A stretch of 64,000 nucleotides of DNA from CAVZMI01 sp050011775 (GTDB lineage Bacteria; Bacteroidota; Ignavibacteria; UBA10030; CAVZMI01), in assembly GCA_050011775.1 (NCBI GenBank), contig JBEKIL010000014.1, positions 1 through 64,000 on the forward strand, in the 5' to 3' direction. Within the stretch, counting starts at the first letter, position 1. Each line of letters starts with the position of its first letter. A program made the translations under genes and the position numbers. Positions 18,845-28,025 of the stretch are shown here, piece after piece. The notes below the pieces were generated by a model that did not search any database, was not told the DNA's origin, and worked only from the letters and a program-made list of their open reading frames with translations.

Positions 18845-20386
18845 TTAATTTGCCGGTTTAGGCGTTGCCGCAGGATTCGGCAAATCTACCGGAACGTTTT
18901 CAGGATTACGAATAACACCTGCGAGTTTTTCACCTGTAGCTTTTACTGGTCCACTAATAAGCTCAGGGATAGTGTAGGTATTCAAGTCAGCGTCATAAAA
19001 AGTAGGATCTTTCTGAGGCACCACAAAAGCTTTGTATTGCTTTCCATTTTCGTCTATATATGTAATGTATGACCGATTGAATAAAGGATTGTTTCTTTTA
19101 CTGCTAAAAACGATCCATCGACTATTGCTTGACCAGGAATGCCAGGATTCACACTGATCACTATTGATTTCCATTTTCCGGTATTCAGGATGACCGGCTT
19201 CTCCAGTTGCTTTCAAATCCAGAATGTAAAGGTCGCTATCGGGATGATAGCTGGGCCAACAACTATATTCACACATAGAAAATGTCAACCAACGCCCATC
19301 AGGACTAACCCGTGGTTGATTTATACTTAAACCTGTCTCTTTAGCTAAAAGGACTGTCTCAATTTCACCCCATCGATCTTGCTCTATATCATAGCTAATT
19401 CTAAACAGGCTGTATTTACTTTCTTGGTAGCGTTCAGGGGGCACTGTATTTCGATCTGTCCATAACATTTTTGCATTACAGAAATATAAATAACGCCCAT
19501 CCGGCGACCAAGTAGGATAATTTTCCAACCAGTCTATCCGGGAAAGTTGAGGTATTGTTGTAATTTTCTTGGAATCAGGATGATAAAACCCGATCCATGA
19601 ATCGATGTCTACAATATCACGCATTTCATTTCTGTTCGCATGCAGAATTAAAGGCGGGTAGTTGATGGTGCATGCTAATAATCGACCACTCGGGTGCCAT
19701 GAGGTAAAACCAAATTTATTCACAATTTTATATATTTTATCTCCTTCAGCTATCAACAAACTACTTTTATAATCACTGCTTCGGGTACTAATTGATATTT
19801 TATCAGCACTGTTGTTAAAAAATGTATGACAATGAGCACATCCATACTTGTATCTATCATTTTTTAAGACGGGCGATTCTTCAAAGTTCTGTAAATTACG
19901 TTGATACAATCCCATCTTGCACCAGGTATTATGTGATGGGTGGATTTTCCGGTATACCAGAAAAGCATCTATTTCTTCATTTGCTATTTTATTGGTTATC
20001 GTTTGAAATTTGTTCCATTCTTCATTCTCAGCTTTTACAAATATGTCAATTAATAATTCCTGACCGCGATTCAAGCTTAGAAGTTCATTCCATAAATCTT
20101 CCGGAATTGAAATTTTCGGCGTCCGGCTAAGAATTTCAATCGGAGTGCCTTGCTTTGAATGGATCTTTACAAGATACTGAATCCCCTTTTCTTCAACCAA
20201 AAAGTTCAATGGTGCTATATTAGGTGGAATGACCGTCCCACAATAGTCAGGATGGATTTTGGGGAGCTGACTTATTGAATTATATTGGTCAATGGAGACT
20301 TTATGATTGTTCGAAATAAAAACGACTACACTGGCAATCAATATAACTAGCACAACAATTGAAAAATATCTGTATCGTTTTTTCAT
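18845..20386 (-). CDS. Beta-propeller protein with one CxxCH haem-c site (module copy 1)
   Basis: 513 residues. A hydrophobic N-terminal segment (about 8-25) is a signal or membrane anchor without a lipobox cysteine. The N-terminal domain carries the family phrase TVIPPNIAPLNF (51-62). CAHCH (183-187) is a c-type haem-binding motif. The rest is a WD40-like/TolB propeller with PD40-type blades: SWHPSGRLLACTIN, PTWSPDGRYLYFCN, PRVSPDGRWLTFS, SWSSNSRWIVFSSKR. Haem attachment implies a periplasmic location (CcmFH or CcsBA maturation, not seen here). Its ATG overlaps the stop of the upstream membrane gene (ATGA), with GAGGAG just ahead, so the two are translationally coupled. It resembles Bacteroidota proteins often labelled TolB-like or cytochrome c biosynthesis protein. 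I know of no demonstrated function. Confidence 0.75.
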   Translation of the reverse strand: MKKRYRYFSIVVLVILIASVVVFISNNHKVSIDQYNSISQLPKIHPDYCGTVIPPNIAPLNFLVEEKGIQYLVKIHSKQGTPIEILSRTPKISIPEDLWNELLSLNRGQELLIDIFVKAENEEWNKFQTITNKIANEEIDAFLVYRKIHPSHNTWCKMGLYQRNLQNFEESPVLKNDRYKYGCAHCHTFFNNSADKISISTRSSDYKSSLLIAEGDKIYKIVNKFGFTSWHPSGRLLACTINYPPLILHANRNEMRDIVDIDSWIGFYHPDSKKITTIPQLSRIDWLENYPTWSPDGRYLYFCNAKMLWTDRNTVPPERYQESKYSLFRISYDIEQDRWGEIETVLLAKETGLSINQPRVSPDGRWLTFSMCEYSCWPSYHPDSDLYILDLKATGEAGHPEYRKMEINSDQCESWHSWSSNSRWIVFSSKRNNPLFNRSYITYIDENGKQYKAFVVPQKDPTFYDADLNTYTIPELISGPVKATGEKLAGVIRNPENVPVDLPNPAATPKPAN

Positions 20387-22260
20387 TTCTCCTCACCCGA
20401 ATAAATATTTTTAAAAAAGGTATAGTAAAAAAAGTAGCTGCCTCTGAAATCATCTGGAAATTCTCTAAAGGCTTTGCTTTTGTCGCCTTTAAAGGTATAT
20501 AAAGCTTTTAAAAAACTATTGAATCGGTGCAAGGATTGGGTGCTAATCATCAGATTCTTGCCTTGCAGAAGAATTTTTCCATTCGGATCGCGGGCAATAA
20601 TTAAGATGGCTTCTTCGAATAATCGGGGAATACGAGGATATTGGAAATCTTCAAAACGGTCAATATTTTTAACAAAACCGTTTAAATCATTCATTAAAAT
20701 GTAACAAGTCATTAAATACTCAAAAGCCATCCGGTTATATCGATTTTTTTCCAGCAAATCCAGAAGAAGCGCATCAATTGTTGGATAATCGAGGAGATGT
20801 TCTCGATCAATCACTAGGTTACGTAAATACTGAACTTGCTTATCCATTGACAAGGTAGAATCCGACTCGATTTTATTAAGGTACTCGTTTGCCCATTTCG
20901 AATAAAATAACATTTTGTTGAGCGCCCCGAGATAAATCCGAGCAGTACCGATATTGCCTTTAACCATATTTATTAGCGCCATTCGTTGAAGGAGTTGAGG
21001 GCGTTCTCCATAATATTCCATCGCTTCAGCCAGATCGTGCTCGGCTCCATTCACATAACCAAGATCAAGAAAAATGTCGAATTGATACCAGTATAAGTTT
21101 GCGTGGTACTTGCCAACTAGCAGAAGTGTACTCGGATTCTGCCGTAAAGTAATCGCAGCATTACCGAGCTGGCCGGAATGATATAAAGCACGGTTTACTG
21201 CCGCGATTACAAGATCATGATTTGGATTGTCCTTTGCGGCTTCCAACACTTCTGGCCACATCCGATTGAAAGCATAATAATCTACTGCAAATAATGCCTT
21301 TTGTTTGCTATCAAAAGAAAAGTAAACGGCAACAGCCGCAACCAAAAACAGGACACTTGTATCAATAATCCATTTTATGTTCTCATTCTTTATAAAAGAT
21401 ATTTCAGAGACTTTAAATATGAATTTTGGTAAGATGAGTCTGATTCTAAATATCCGCCAGATGATTAATGCAAATATTATTAATGGCAAAAATAAGTAAT
21501 AGCCGTAAACGAATATAACACCATCTGTTTTATCATAGATTTGGAATTTCCAGAAAATCGGCGTTAATATAGTGAAAGCGTCAATACTGCTGAATCCATA
21601 AATAAAAACACCTTCAATATAAGGAATAATTAAAGCTGATAATAAACACATTAGGCTTATCTGCCACTGGCGTTTTGAGAGTAATTCGTACATACCGCAG
21701 AGTAGTGCAAATACAATGTATGCTCCTCCAACCAATGCATATAGAATTGCAGACAGAATCAAAAAAACAATCAGCCTGAGTGATTTATTTCCAAAATTAA
21801 ATTTCATGTATAACCATACAAAACAAAGTGCAACTGTCAAAGTCATCGTAGTGGTGAAGTAAAACGTATATTGAGAGTAGAGTACAAGAAGAAAGATTGG
21901 GGGAACAAAACGAAGCCATTTTAGATGCGAAGCATTCACACTTTTAAGAAAGCTATCAATGAAAGCGCATATCACCCAGGCTTGTAATGTTATGATGAGT
22001 GCACCAGCCCAGGGAAAATAGAAAAATTGAGATAGGAAAGCGGACACATATTCGACGAGTCCACCGGGGTAAGATAGATACTCCTTGAAAAATAACCAAT
22101 CCTTATAAAAAACAGGGAAGTAACGTATTTTCCCTGCACCATGATAAATAAGATGTAGGTCTATATAAAGCCATAGATATAAAAAAAACAAAGTAAAAAA
22201 TACGAAACTTCGGATCGCCGTTCTGAGTTCTTTGAAAGGAATTTTTTTAAAATTTTCCAT
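20383..22260 (-). CDS. DUF6057-like polytopic membrane protein (module copy 1)
   Basis: 625 residues. The first half has about nine or ten hydrophobic segments; the last is about residues 299-317 (DTSVLFLVAAVAVYFSF). Between the first two lies a conserved loop, YPGGLVEYVSAFLSQFFYF (64-82), found in all three copies. The last 300 residues are soluble and helical with TPR-like character: DYYAFNRMWPEVL, NRALYHSGQ, MAFEYLMTCYIL, IPRLFEEAIL, and a terminal aromatic YFFYYTFFKN. The topology recalls GT-C-type glycosyltransferases with a C-terminal soluble domain, but I see no safe catalytic DxD or DE motif, so that is only a structural hint. The gene begins 32 bp after the previous propeller gene, so copies 2 and 1 probably form one four-gene operon. 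Confidence 0.75.
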   Translation of the reverse strand: MENFKKIPFKELRTAIRSFVFFTLFFLYLWLYIDLHLIYHGAGKIRYFPVFYKDWLFFKEYLSYPGGLVEYVSAFLSQFFYFPWAGALIITLQAWVICAFIDSFLKSVNASHLKWLRFVPPIFLLVLYSQYTFYFTTTMTLTVALCFVWLYMKFNFGNKSLRLIVFLILSAILYALVGGAYIVFALLCGMYELLSKRQWQISLMCLLSALIIPYIEGVFIYGFSSIDAFTILTPIFWKFQIYDKTDGVIFVYGYYLFLPLIIFALIIWRIFRIRLILPKFIFKVSEISFIKNENIKWIIDTSVLFLVAAVAVYFSFDSKQKALFAVDYYAFNRMWPEVLEAAKDNPNHDLVIAAVNRALYHSGQLGNAAITLRQNPSTLLLVGKYHANLYWYQFDIFLDLGYVNGAEHDLAEAMEYYGERPQLLQRMALINMVKGNIGTARIYLGALNKMLFYSKWANEYLNKIESDSTLSMDKQVQYLRNLVIDREHLLDYPTIDALLLDLLEKNRYNRMAFEYLMTCYILMNDLNGFVKNIDRFEDFQYPRIPRLFEEAILIIARDPNGKILLQGKNLMISTQSLHRFNSFLKALYTFKGDKSKAFREFPDDFRGSYFFYYTFFKNIYSGEEK

Positions 22261-22292
22261 TAATAATTTTCAATTCTCATTTTAAGAGATTG

Positions 22293-23855
22293 TTATCGAA
22301 AAAGATAGTTATCCTCTTTCTCGTACTTCATGGCGGCACCCGTCAGAGCATCCAGATTAATTTTAGGATCAAGTATGGCCTTCTGTGTAATGCCTTCGGT
22401 TAAAGCTTGTTTAATAATTTCTTGTCCTGTGACCGGAATTGGCCCGTCAACAAGTTCTGGTACATTATAAGTGATAATAAATGTGTCGTAAAAAGTCGGA
22501 TCTTCCTGCGGTAAAATAAATGGCTTATGGGCTTTTCCATTCTCATCAATATAGGTAAAATACAGCCGCGTGCAAAAATCATCCCGCATTTTACTGGAGA
22601 ATACCAACCATCGATTGTTACTAGACCATGAGTTATAACTTTCAGGGCGATCACTATTGACATCCGCTTTATAATACTCTCCTGTCCGGAGATTCAGCAG
22701 ATAAATATCTCCTCCAGGGCGATGAATAGAAAAAGTCCCCCATTTGGTCATGGCACAGGCCAAATATTTACCATCAGGGGAGATACGCGGTTGCGTAACG
22801 CTTAGACCTGTCTTTTCGTGAGATAAAACAATTTCAGGCTTGCCCCAGGTATCGGTTTCAATATCATACGATATACGCATCAGATCGTACATGATTTTAT
22901 TATACATCTCTTCGAATAACGAACTGGAGTCTGGCTGCGGAGCACGACAATAGTAGAGATAACGTCCATCCGGTGACCATTCTGGATAAGTCTCCATAAA
23001 TCGTGGACTGGCAAGAGCAGGACATGTCGTTACCATATTGGAATCAATTTTGTACAAAATTATATCAGACATTATATCATACCCTTCTTGGGTATATCCT
23101 ACAGCATGGAAAAACTGCCTGACAATGTTCACCGAAAAGGCGATCGCTTTTCCGCTTGGATGCCACGATCGATAGGCGCCCGGGTTTTTATTAAACTTTG
23201 TCGTCATGTCAACTTTTTTAAACGTTCCATTTTGAATTATTAAAGTACCTGCTGCCTTGCCACCACGAATATGTATCATCATTTTATCCGGCTTTTTATT
23301 ACAAAAAGAATGGCAATTGTAGCAGGCATTCAATGCACGCGTTTGTATGATAGCTTTTTCATCAAAATTTGTGACATTGCGTTGATATATTCCCATGATT
23401 TTTGATTGTACGAACATGGGATCAATCAACCGGTAGACCAAATATGGATCTATTTCTTCCTGTGCGATCTGATTCCGAATCGGATCAAACCGCACCCATT
23501 GGTTCTGCGAATCCTGGGCTGTAACAACGAAACGGATTTCTTTGCCTCTGTTCCGCACAAGAAGGTCCTTCCATTGTGAAATGGGAATTCTGATATCCGG
23601 TTCACTACTGTTGATTTCAACGGGTTTTCCTTCCCCACCAACGATGTCTACGCGGTATTGAAGAGCCTTCTCCTGAATCATAAAATTCAGAGGTGCGATG
23701 TTTGGTGGAATGATTATCCCAGTGTAATCGGGCTCAATTCTTGGAGGCCGATGGATTTCCCGCGGGTTTCCGATATCCTGTTTCTCGCAGGACATCCCTA
23801 TCACTGATCCGATTATTAAGAGCCAGAAAAATGTATATTTAAAGTAGATTTTCAT
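22293..23855 (-). CDS. Beta-propeller lipoprotein with one CxxCH haem-c site (module copy 2)
   Basis: 520 residues from the ATG at 23855; an ATG at 23951 in the same frame would place 32 non-signal residues before the obvious signal and lies inside the upstream gene. The start follows AAAGGAG and comes one base after the TAG of the membrane gene. Residues 1-23 end in GMSC, a lipoprotein-type cysteine (loose lipobox). CYNCH (178-182) is the haem-c motif. The propeller blades include SWHPSGKAIAFS, PEWSPDGRYLYYC, PRISPDGKYLACAM and SWSSNNRWLVFSSK. The first 143 residues are nearly identical to copy 3 whereas the rest is only moderately similar. Role unknown; a periplasmic redox or sensing partner of the coupled membrane protein is inferred. 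Confidence 0.77.
   Translation of the reverse strand: MKIYFKYTFFWLLIIGSVIGMSCEKQDIGNPREIHRPPRIEPDYTGIIIPPNIAPLNFMIQEKALQYRVDIVGGEGKPVEINSSEPDIRIPISQWKDLLVRNRGKEIRFVVTAQDSQNQWVRFDPIRNQIAQEEIDPYLVYRLIDPMFVQSKIMGIYQRNVTNFDEKAIIQTRALNACYNCHSFCNKKPDKMMIHIRGGKAAGTLIIQNGTFKKVDMTTKFNKNPGAYRSWHPSGKAIAFSVNIVRQFFHAVGYTQEGYDIMSDIILYKIDSNMVTTCPALASPRFMETYPEWSPDGRYLYYCRAPQPDSSSLFEEMYNKIMYDLMRISYDIETDTWGKPEIVLSHEKTGLSVTQPRISPDGKYLACAMTKWGTFSIHRPGGDIYLLNLRTGEYYKADVNSDRPESYNSWSSNNRWLVFSSKMRDDFCTRLYFTYIDENGKAHKPFILPQEDPTFYDTFIITYNVPELVDGPIPVTGQEIIKQALTEGITQKAILDPKINLDALTGAAMKYEKEDNYLFR
23426..23855 (-). repeat. Conserved 430-bp block, copy in module 2
   Basis: The 5' 430 bp of this propeller gene match 27597-28025 almost base for base. 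Similarity starts at the ATG and stops abruptly at codon 143 (YRL), upstream of the haem motif. Confidence 0.85.
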
Positions 23856-23856
23856 T

Positions 23857-25716
23857 CTAATGCTCCTTTGGTCTATAATAAAGTGTATAGAACCAATATG
23901 TATTCCCGTGATATTTATACAGTTCATTACGGGCCAAATTTTTATCACCATGGAATTTTCTTAATATATCTTGAAAATTTTTAAATCTCTTTATTATTTC
24001 CCCGTTAATTTTATATCCTTCAAGTGAAGGAAGATCGCTCTTCCCGGAAACAGCAAAATAAAGCAACAGGGCTTCTTGGTAATGCCTGGGGATATTAGTA
24101 TAGCCTAAGTCTTTCAAGTATACTATTTCATTCACAAATTTACCGAGATTACCATTCAACAGATGAAAAGCCATTAAGTACTCAAAAGCCATTTTATTAG
24201 AGGGGCTATTTTTCAGAATGCCTTCTAAGGTAATATCTGGAGAAACAGTATAATAGATAAAATCATGCTCCGGGTGGGGCATACGAGATCGTATATCAAG
24301 AATATTCGGATAACGTGAAAACTTGGTAGTATCATTCAATAATTGGCGTAATTGATTTGCATTTCTTCTAAACAACAATGATTGATTTAGTTTAGAGATA
24401 AAAACATGAGCCGCATCAATTTCACCTTTGACTATACTCACCAATGCCAATCGCTCAAGAGTCCATCCGGTTTCGCCACGAATTGACATAGCCTCATGGG
24501 CCCAGTGTTCTGCTTCATTAATGAACCCTAAATCAAAATAAAAATCGCTATTCTGAAGTGGATAGATGAACCCGTCATCTTGTGTCATGAACAAACCATG
24601 TGTCCCCCCAATTTGTGGCAAGTCAAACATATCTGACGATAAGAGCCCTAAATGATAAAATGCCCTGTTGGCTTGAAAAATCATTTCCAAATCTAATCGG
24701 GATGTACCCTTTACCGTTTCTAATACTTGTTGCCACTCATGACTTTGAGCATAGTGATCCACCATCAGCTGGTCTTTTTGTCCTTCCTCATATGATAGAA
24801 AAGCTGTTACTGCTAGAAGAAAGATAAGTACGATAACCTGAAGTGTCATGTTCAACCGAGGCCCTACGCGACTTCTCAAAGAGGTCAAACGATTCCGCTC
24901 AACAGCTTTAACCTTCTTCAAATTCAGGAAAGTGATTACACCTTGAACAATCAATATAAGTGGATAGAACGCATATAATGCGATACGTAGTAAATAGATT
25001 TTTTCATTAATATAATCAAAAGGTAAGAGATAGATATACGCCAATCGCATGCTGACCAAGAAGATAAAGGATGCTGCCAGATAGGGTAATCCGACACTAG
25101 AAAGAATTATGAGGACACCCAAAATGTATCGACGAGCAAGCAGAAGTTCAAAAAGACCACACAAAATAACAAAAAGGAAAAACGCTCCTCCTACCAAAAA
25201 ATAAAGCAAAAGCGACGACAGGATATATATGAGGAAACGAGTTACCTGAATCTTTGGCATAAAACGGATATAAAGAAAAGAAAATAGTAACGCAAGGAGA
25301 AATCCAATGGTAAAGTTCAATAAAAATTCATATTGACTATGACAGGCCAAGAGCAACAGGGCAGGAAGAAAAGATATGATGTCTCCCTTTATTTTTGTTC
25401 CAGTGTTTTGAATCAGCCATCGTGTTAGGTAGGTAGTCAGAATGGCAAAAACCGTAACCATCATCGAACCGATCCATGTAAAATAATAAAACTGTGCCAA
25501 AAATGCAGATATGTAATCTACCACTCCACCTGGATAAAGTAAATGTTCATTAAAGAATCGAATATTATAAAAGAAGACGGGTTCTTGATATTGATAGATA
25601 ATTTTGGGATCCACTTGAAACCAGAACCACAAAAAATAGCAAATAAAAAAAATAGCGTTAACAATCAAATAATAAAACTTATTGTATTCTGCAGAGGATT
25701 GAAGAGATTTTGTCAT
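23857..25716 (-). CDS. DUF6057-like polytopic membrane protein (module copy 2)
   Basis: 619 residues with the same plan as copy 1: about ten membrane segments in the first half, the conserved loop YPGGVVDYISAFLAQFYYF, a last membrane segment near residues 300-318 (LQVIVLIFLLAVTAFLSY), and a helical-repeat C-terminal half with DHYAQSHEWQQVL, NRAFYHLG, MAFEYLMAFHLL, IPRHYQEALL and a terminal NTYWFYTLYYRP. Copy 2 and copy 3 both have an insertion not seen in copy 1 after the NRA-YH/FH motif (GGTHGLFMTQDDGF here). It precedes and is coupled to the haem-propeller gene. The DNA of copies 1 and 2 looks richer in A and T than the flanking sugar-degradation genes. Confidence 0.75.
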   Translation of the reverse strand: MTKSLQSSAEYNKFYYLIVNAIFFICYFLWFWFQVDPKIIYQYQEPVFFYNIRFFNEHLLYPGGVVDYISAFLAQFYYFTWIGSMMVTVFAILTTYLTRWLIQNTGTKIKGDIISFLPALLLLACHSQYEFLLNFTIGFLLALLFSFLYIRFMPKIQVTRFLIYILSSLLLYFLVGGAFFLFVILCGLFELLLARRYILGVLIILSSVGLPYLAASFIFLVSMRLAYIYLLPFDYINEKIYLLRIALYAFYPLILIVQGVITFLNLKKVKAVERNRLTSLRSRVGPRLNMTLQVIVLIFLLAVTAFLSYEEGQKDQLMVDHYAQSHEWQQVLETVKGTSRLDLEMIFQANRAFYHLGLLSSDMFDLPQIGGTHGLFMTQDDGFIYPLQNSDFYFDLGFINEAEHWAHEAMSIRGETGWTLERLALVSIVKGEIDAAHVFISKLNQSLLFRRNANQLRQLLNDTTKFSRYPNILDIRSRMPHPEHDFIYYTVSPDITLEGILKNSPSNKMAFEYLMAFHLLNGNLGKFVNEIVYLKDLGYTNIPRHYQEALLLYFAVSGKSDLPSLEGYKINGEIIKRFKNFQDILRKFHGDKNLARNELYKYHGNTYWFYTLYYRPKEH

Positions 25717-26510
25717 TATTCTACTCTATTTTGTTTATGGATGACTCAAGATATCGCTATTAATTTTACTTTCAACGGTATTAATAAACTGTGATTTCCT
25801 CAGGAACTCAATGCCATACTTCGTTTACATGACCGAGGTCGAATTAGAAATCGCTTCTGCAAATATGATAGAAATTACTATACTCTGCAGCGTTTCCCAG
25901 TGATGTGAATACTTTTAAATTATTACTGTTTTTGTTGAAATGCAAATTTTGCAAATTTATCCCGGTAATCGCTGAGTAAAATTTTCTCTAATCGAAAGGA
26001 TATATAGGATCCTTTTTCATAAAACTTATCTAAATTTGATTTATAACCTTGCTATTTGCAGATAATGATAGAAGCATGGGAATCATGTAATTTCATGAAG
26101 AAACAAAAAAATGGCTGGCTATTGAGGAGGCATATAAGAGAAATTTTTGACAAAGTTAAAATTATTATAAAATTAAAGGATCTATTGAATGTATGATCTG
26201 TCAAATTTAATAAATATTGGAGTGGGAAATGGCATTGCTGGAAGTCTGTCTTCTTGATGATTCACCGATAAATGGTTATCTGGGATTGGTTTTTAAAAAA
26301 ACCGATGCTGTTGTCTGGCTACACACACCTAACCAACGAATAGATGTTTATTAATCTATTTTCAAAGTAAAAATATCGGATATCGACAGAGGGTTCAATC
26401 TCATCCAGTTTAACGATTCATGAAATCCTTTTACTCCTGGCAGAGATTCTTATAAAGAAGGCGGGACGCTGAGTTCTTCCTGTGTTGGGTATTTTAATTC
26501 TAAACCATCC
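25717..26510. other. Gap of about 0.8 kb with short coding-like scraps
   Basis: This space separates module 3 from module 2 on the minus strand and must hold the promoter of the copy 2-copy 1 operon. On the plus strand there are short coding-like scraps, none long enough to name: a 22-codon frame from an ATG near 26190 (MYDLSNLINIGVGNGIAG) and an overlapping 41-codon frame 26229-26354 (MALLEVCLLDDSPINGYLGL...). They look like one small gene broken by a frameshift, but I do not recognise it. Confidence 0.35.
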
Positions 26511-28025
26511 TTAGTGTAACTCTCCCGATCCATAATACTTTGCATTTAAACTCTTATCCGTCTCCCTGGCAATTTTGATCAGCTCCTGCGGACTTTGGGG
26601 AATTGGGCTCGTAATAAGTTCCGGTATATTGAAGGTTTGAAGGGCCGATTCGTAGAAAGCGGGATCCTCCTGGGGCAGTACAAAAGCTTTGCTGGCATTT
26701 CCCTGCTCATCGAAATAGCTGAAATAAGGTCTCGCGGAGATTCCATCTTCACGCCTGCTGCTAAACGCAATCCAACGTCCGTTGCTGGACCATGAATGGT
26801 AGCTGTCGGAACGCTCGCTGTTGCAGGCAAGTTTTCGGATTTGCCTGGACTGCATATCCATGACGTACAGGTGGCCGCTGGACCGGGCCAATGGAAAACT
26901 GCCGTATTCAGACATTGTGAAAAGCAGGTATCGGCCATCCGGAGAGAACCTCGGGAAGGTGATGCTCATGCCGGTCTCAGATGAAGCCAGAAATGTCTCC
27001 AGTTTTCCGAATGTGGCGGTCTGCGGGTTAAACTCGATCCGCATTAAATCGTATTTTACATTTTTATAGTTTTCATTTTTCAGAACTTCAATGGAGTCAA
27101 AGCTTTGCGTACTGCAGAAATAGAGCCATCTGCCGTCCGTAGACCAGGTTGGATATGTTTCGTAACGATTGGTATCTGCAATCGACTGACAGGCTGAGAT
27201 CGTGTTTGATTCCACGTTATAGAGAATTATATCGGAGACAATATCAAGAGCGTCTCGGTTCACACCTCTTGTATGAAAAAATTGTCTGACTTTATACACC
27301 GAAAAAGCGAGATACTTGCCACTCGGATGCCATGCTGGATGGCCCGCCGGAGCCTTGTTGAATTCTGTTTGTGTCTTGATAAAAGTTGTTTTTCCACCGA
27401 TGCTGAGAAGCATGCCAGTTAAGGGTGCACCCCTAAAGTGAATCATCCAATTGTCCGGACTGTTATGAAGAAACGAATGGCAGTTAAAACATCCGTCATT
27501 CAAGGGTTTATTGTCAAGAATCTGCTTTTCGTCAAAATTTTCTAGATCTCTCTGATAAATCCCCATTTTTTTCCAGTACATATAAAGAGGGGGCATCAAC
27601 CGGTAGACCAAATATGGATCTATTTCTTCTTGTGCGATCTGATTCCGAATCGGATCAAACCGCACCCATTGATTCTGCAAATCCTGGGCTGTAACAACGA
27701 AACGGATTTCTTTGCCCCTGTTCCGCACAAGAAGGTCCTTCCATTGTGAAATGGGAATTCTGATATCCGGTTTACTACTGTGGATTTCGATGGGTTTACC
27801 TTCCCCACCAACGATGTCTATGCGGTATTGAAGAGCCTTCTCCTGAATCATAAAATTCAGAGGTGCGATGTTTGGTGGAATGATCGTCCCCGTGTAATCG
27901 GGTTCAATGCGAGGAGATCGATGAATTTCCCGTGGATTTCTGATATCCTGTTTCTCGCAGGACATCCCTATCACTGATATGATTATTAAGAACCAAAAAA
28001 ATGCATATTTTAAATAGATTTTCAT
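26511..28025 (-). CDS. Beta-propeller lipoprotein with one CxxCH haem-c site (module copy 3)
   Basis: 504 residues from the ATG at 28025, which overlaps the TGA of the membrane gene (ATGA). A start four codons upstream is possible but less typical. The signal ends in GMSC, a lipoprotein-type cysteine. CFNCH (179-183) is the haem-c motif. The propeller shows AWHPSGKYLAFSV, PTWSTDGRWLYFC, PRFSPDGRYLLFTM and SWSSNGRWIAFSSRR. C-terminal phrases FVLPQEDPAFYESALQTFN and IPELITSPI recur in the other copies (QEDPTFYD..., PELVDGPI), so the family has a conserved tail after the propeller. As in the other copies it follows a DUF6057-like gene, which suggests that the two proteins work together. Confidence 0.77.
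   Translation of the reverse strand: MKIYLKYAFFWFLIIISVIGMSCEKQDIRNPREIHRSPRIEPDYTGTIIPPNIAPLNFMIQEKALQYRIDIVGGEGKPIEIHSSKPDIRIPISQWKDLLVRNRGKEIRFVVTAQDLQNQWVRFDPIRNQIAQEEIDPYLVYRLMPPLYMYWKKMGIYQRDLENFDEKQILDNKPLNDGCFNCHSFLHNSPDNWMIHFRGAPLTGMLLSIGGKTTFIKTQTEFNKAPAGHPAWHPSGKYLAFSVYKVRQFFHTRGVNRDALDIVSDIILYNVESNTISACQSIADTNRYETYPTWSTDGRWLYFCSTQSFDSIEVLKNENYKNVKYDLMRIEFNPQTATFGKLETFLASSETGMSITFPRFSPDGRYLLFTMSEYGSFPLARSSGHLYVMDMQSRQIRKLACNSERSDSYHSWSSNGRWIAFSSRREDGISARPYFSYFDEQGNASKAFVLPQEDPAFYESALQTFNIPELITSPIPQSPQELIKIARETDKSLNAKYYGSGELH
27597..28025 (-). repeat. Conserved 430-bp block, copy in module 3
   Basis: This is the partner of 23426-23855. The two proteins differ at about a dozen of the first 143 residues, then diverge at once to roughly half identity, which suggests a sharp recombination or conversion boundary. 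Confidence 0.85.
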
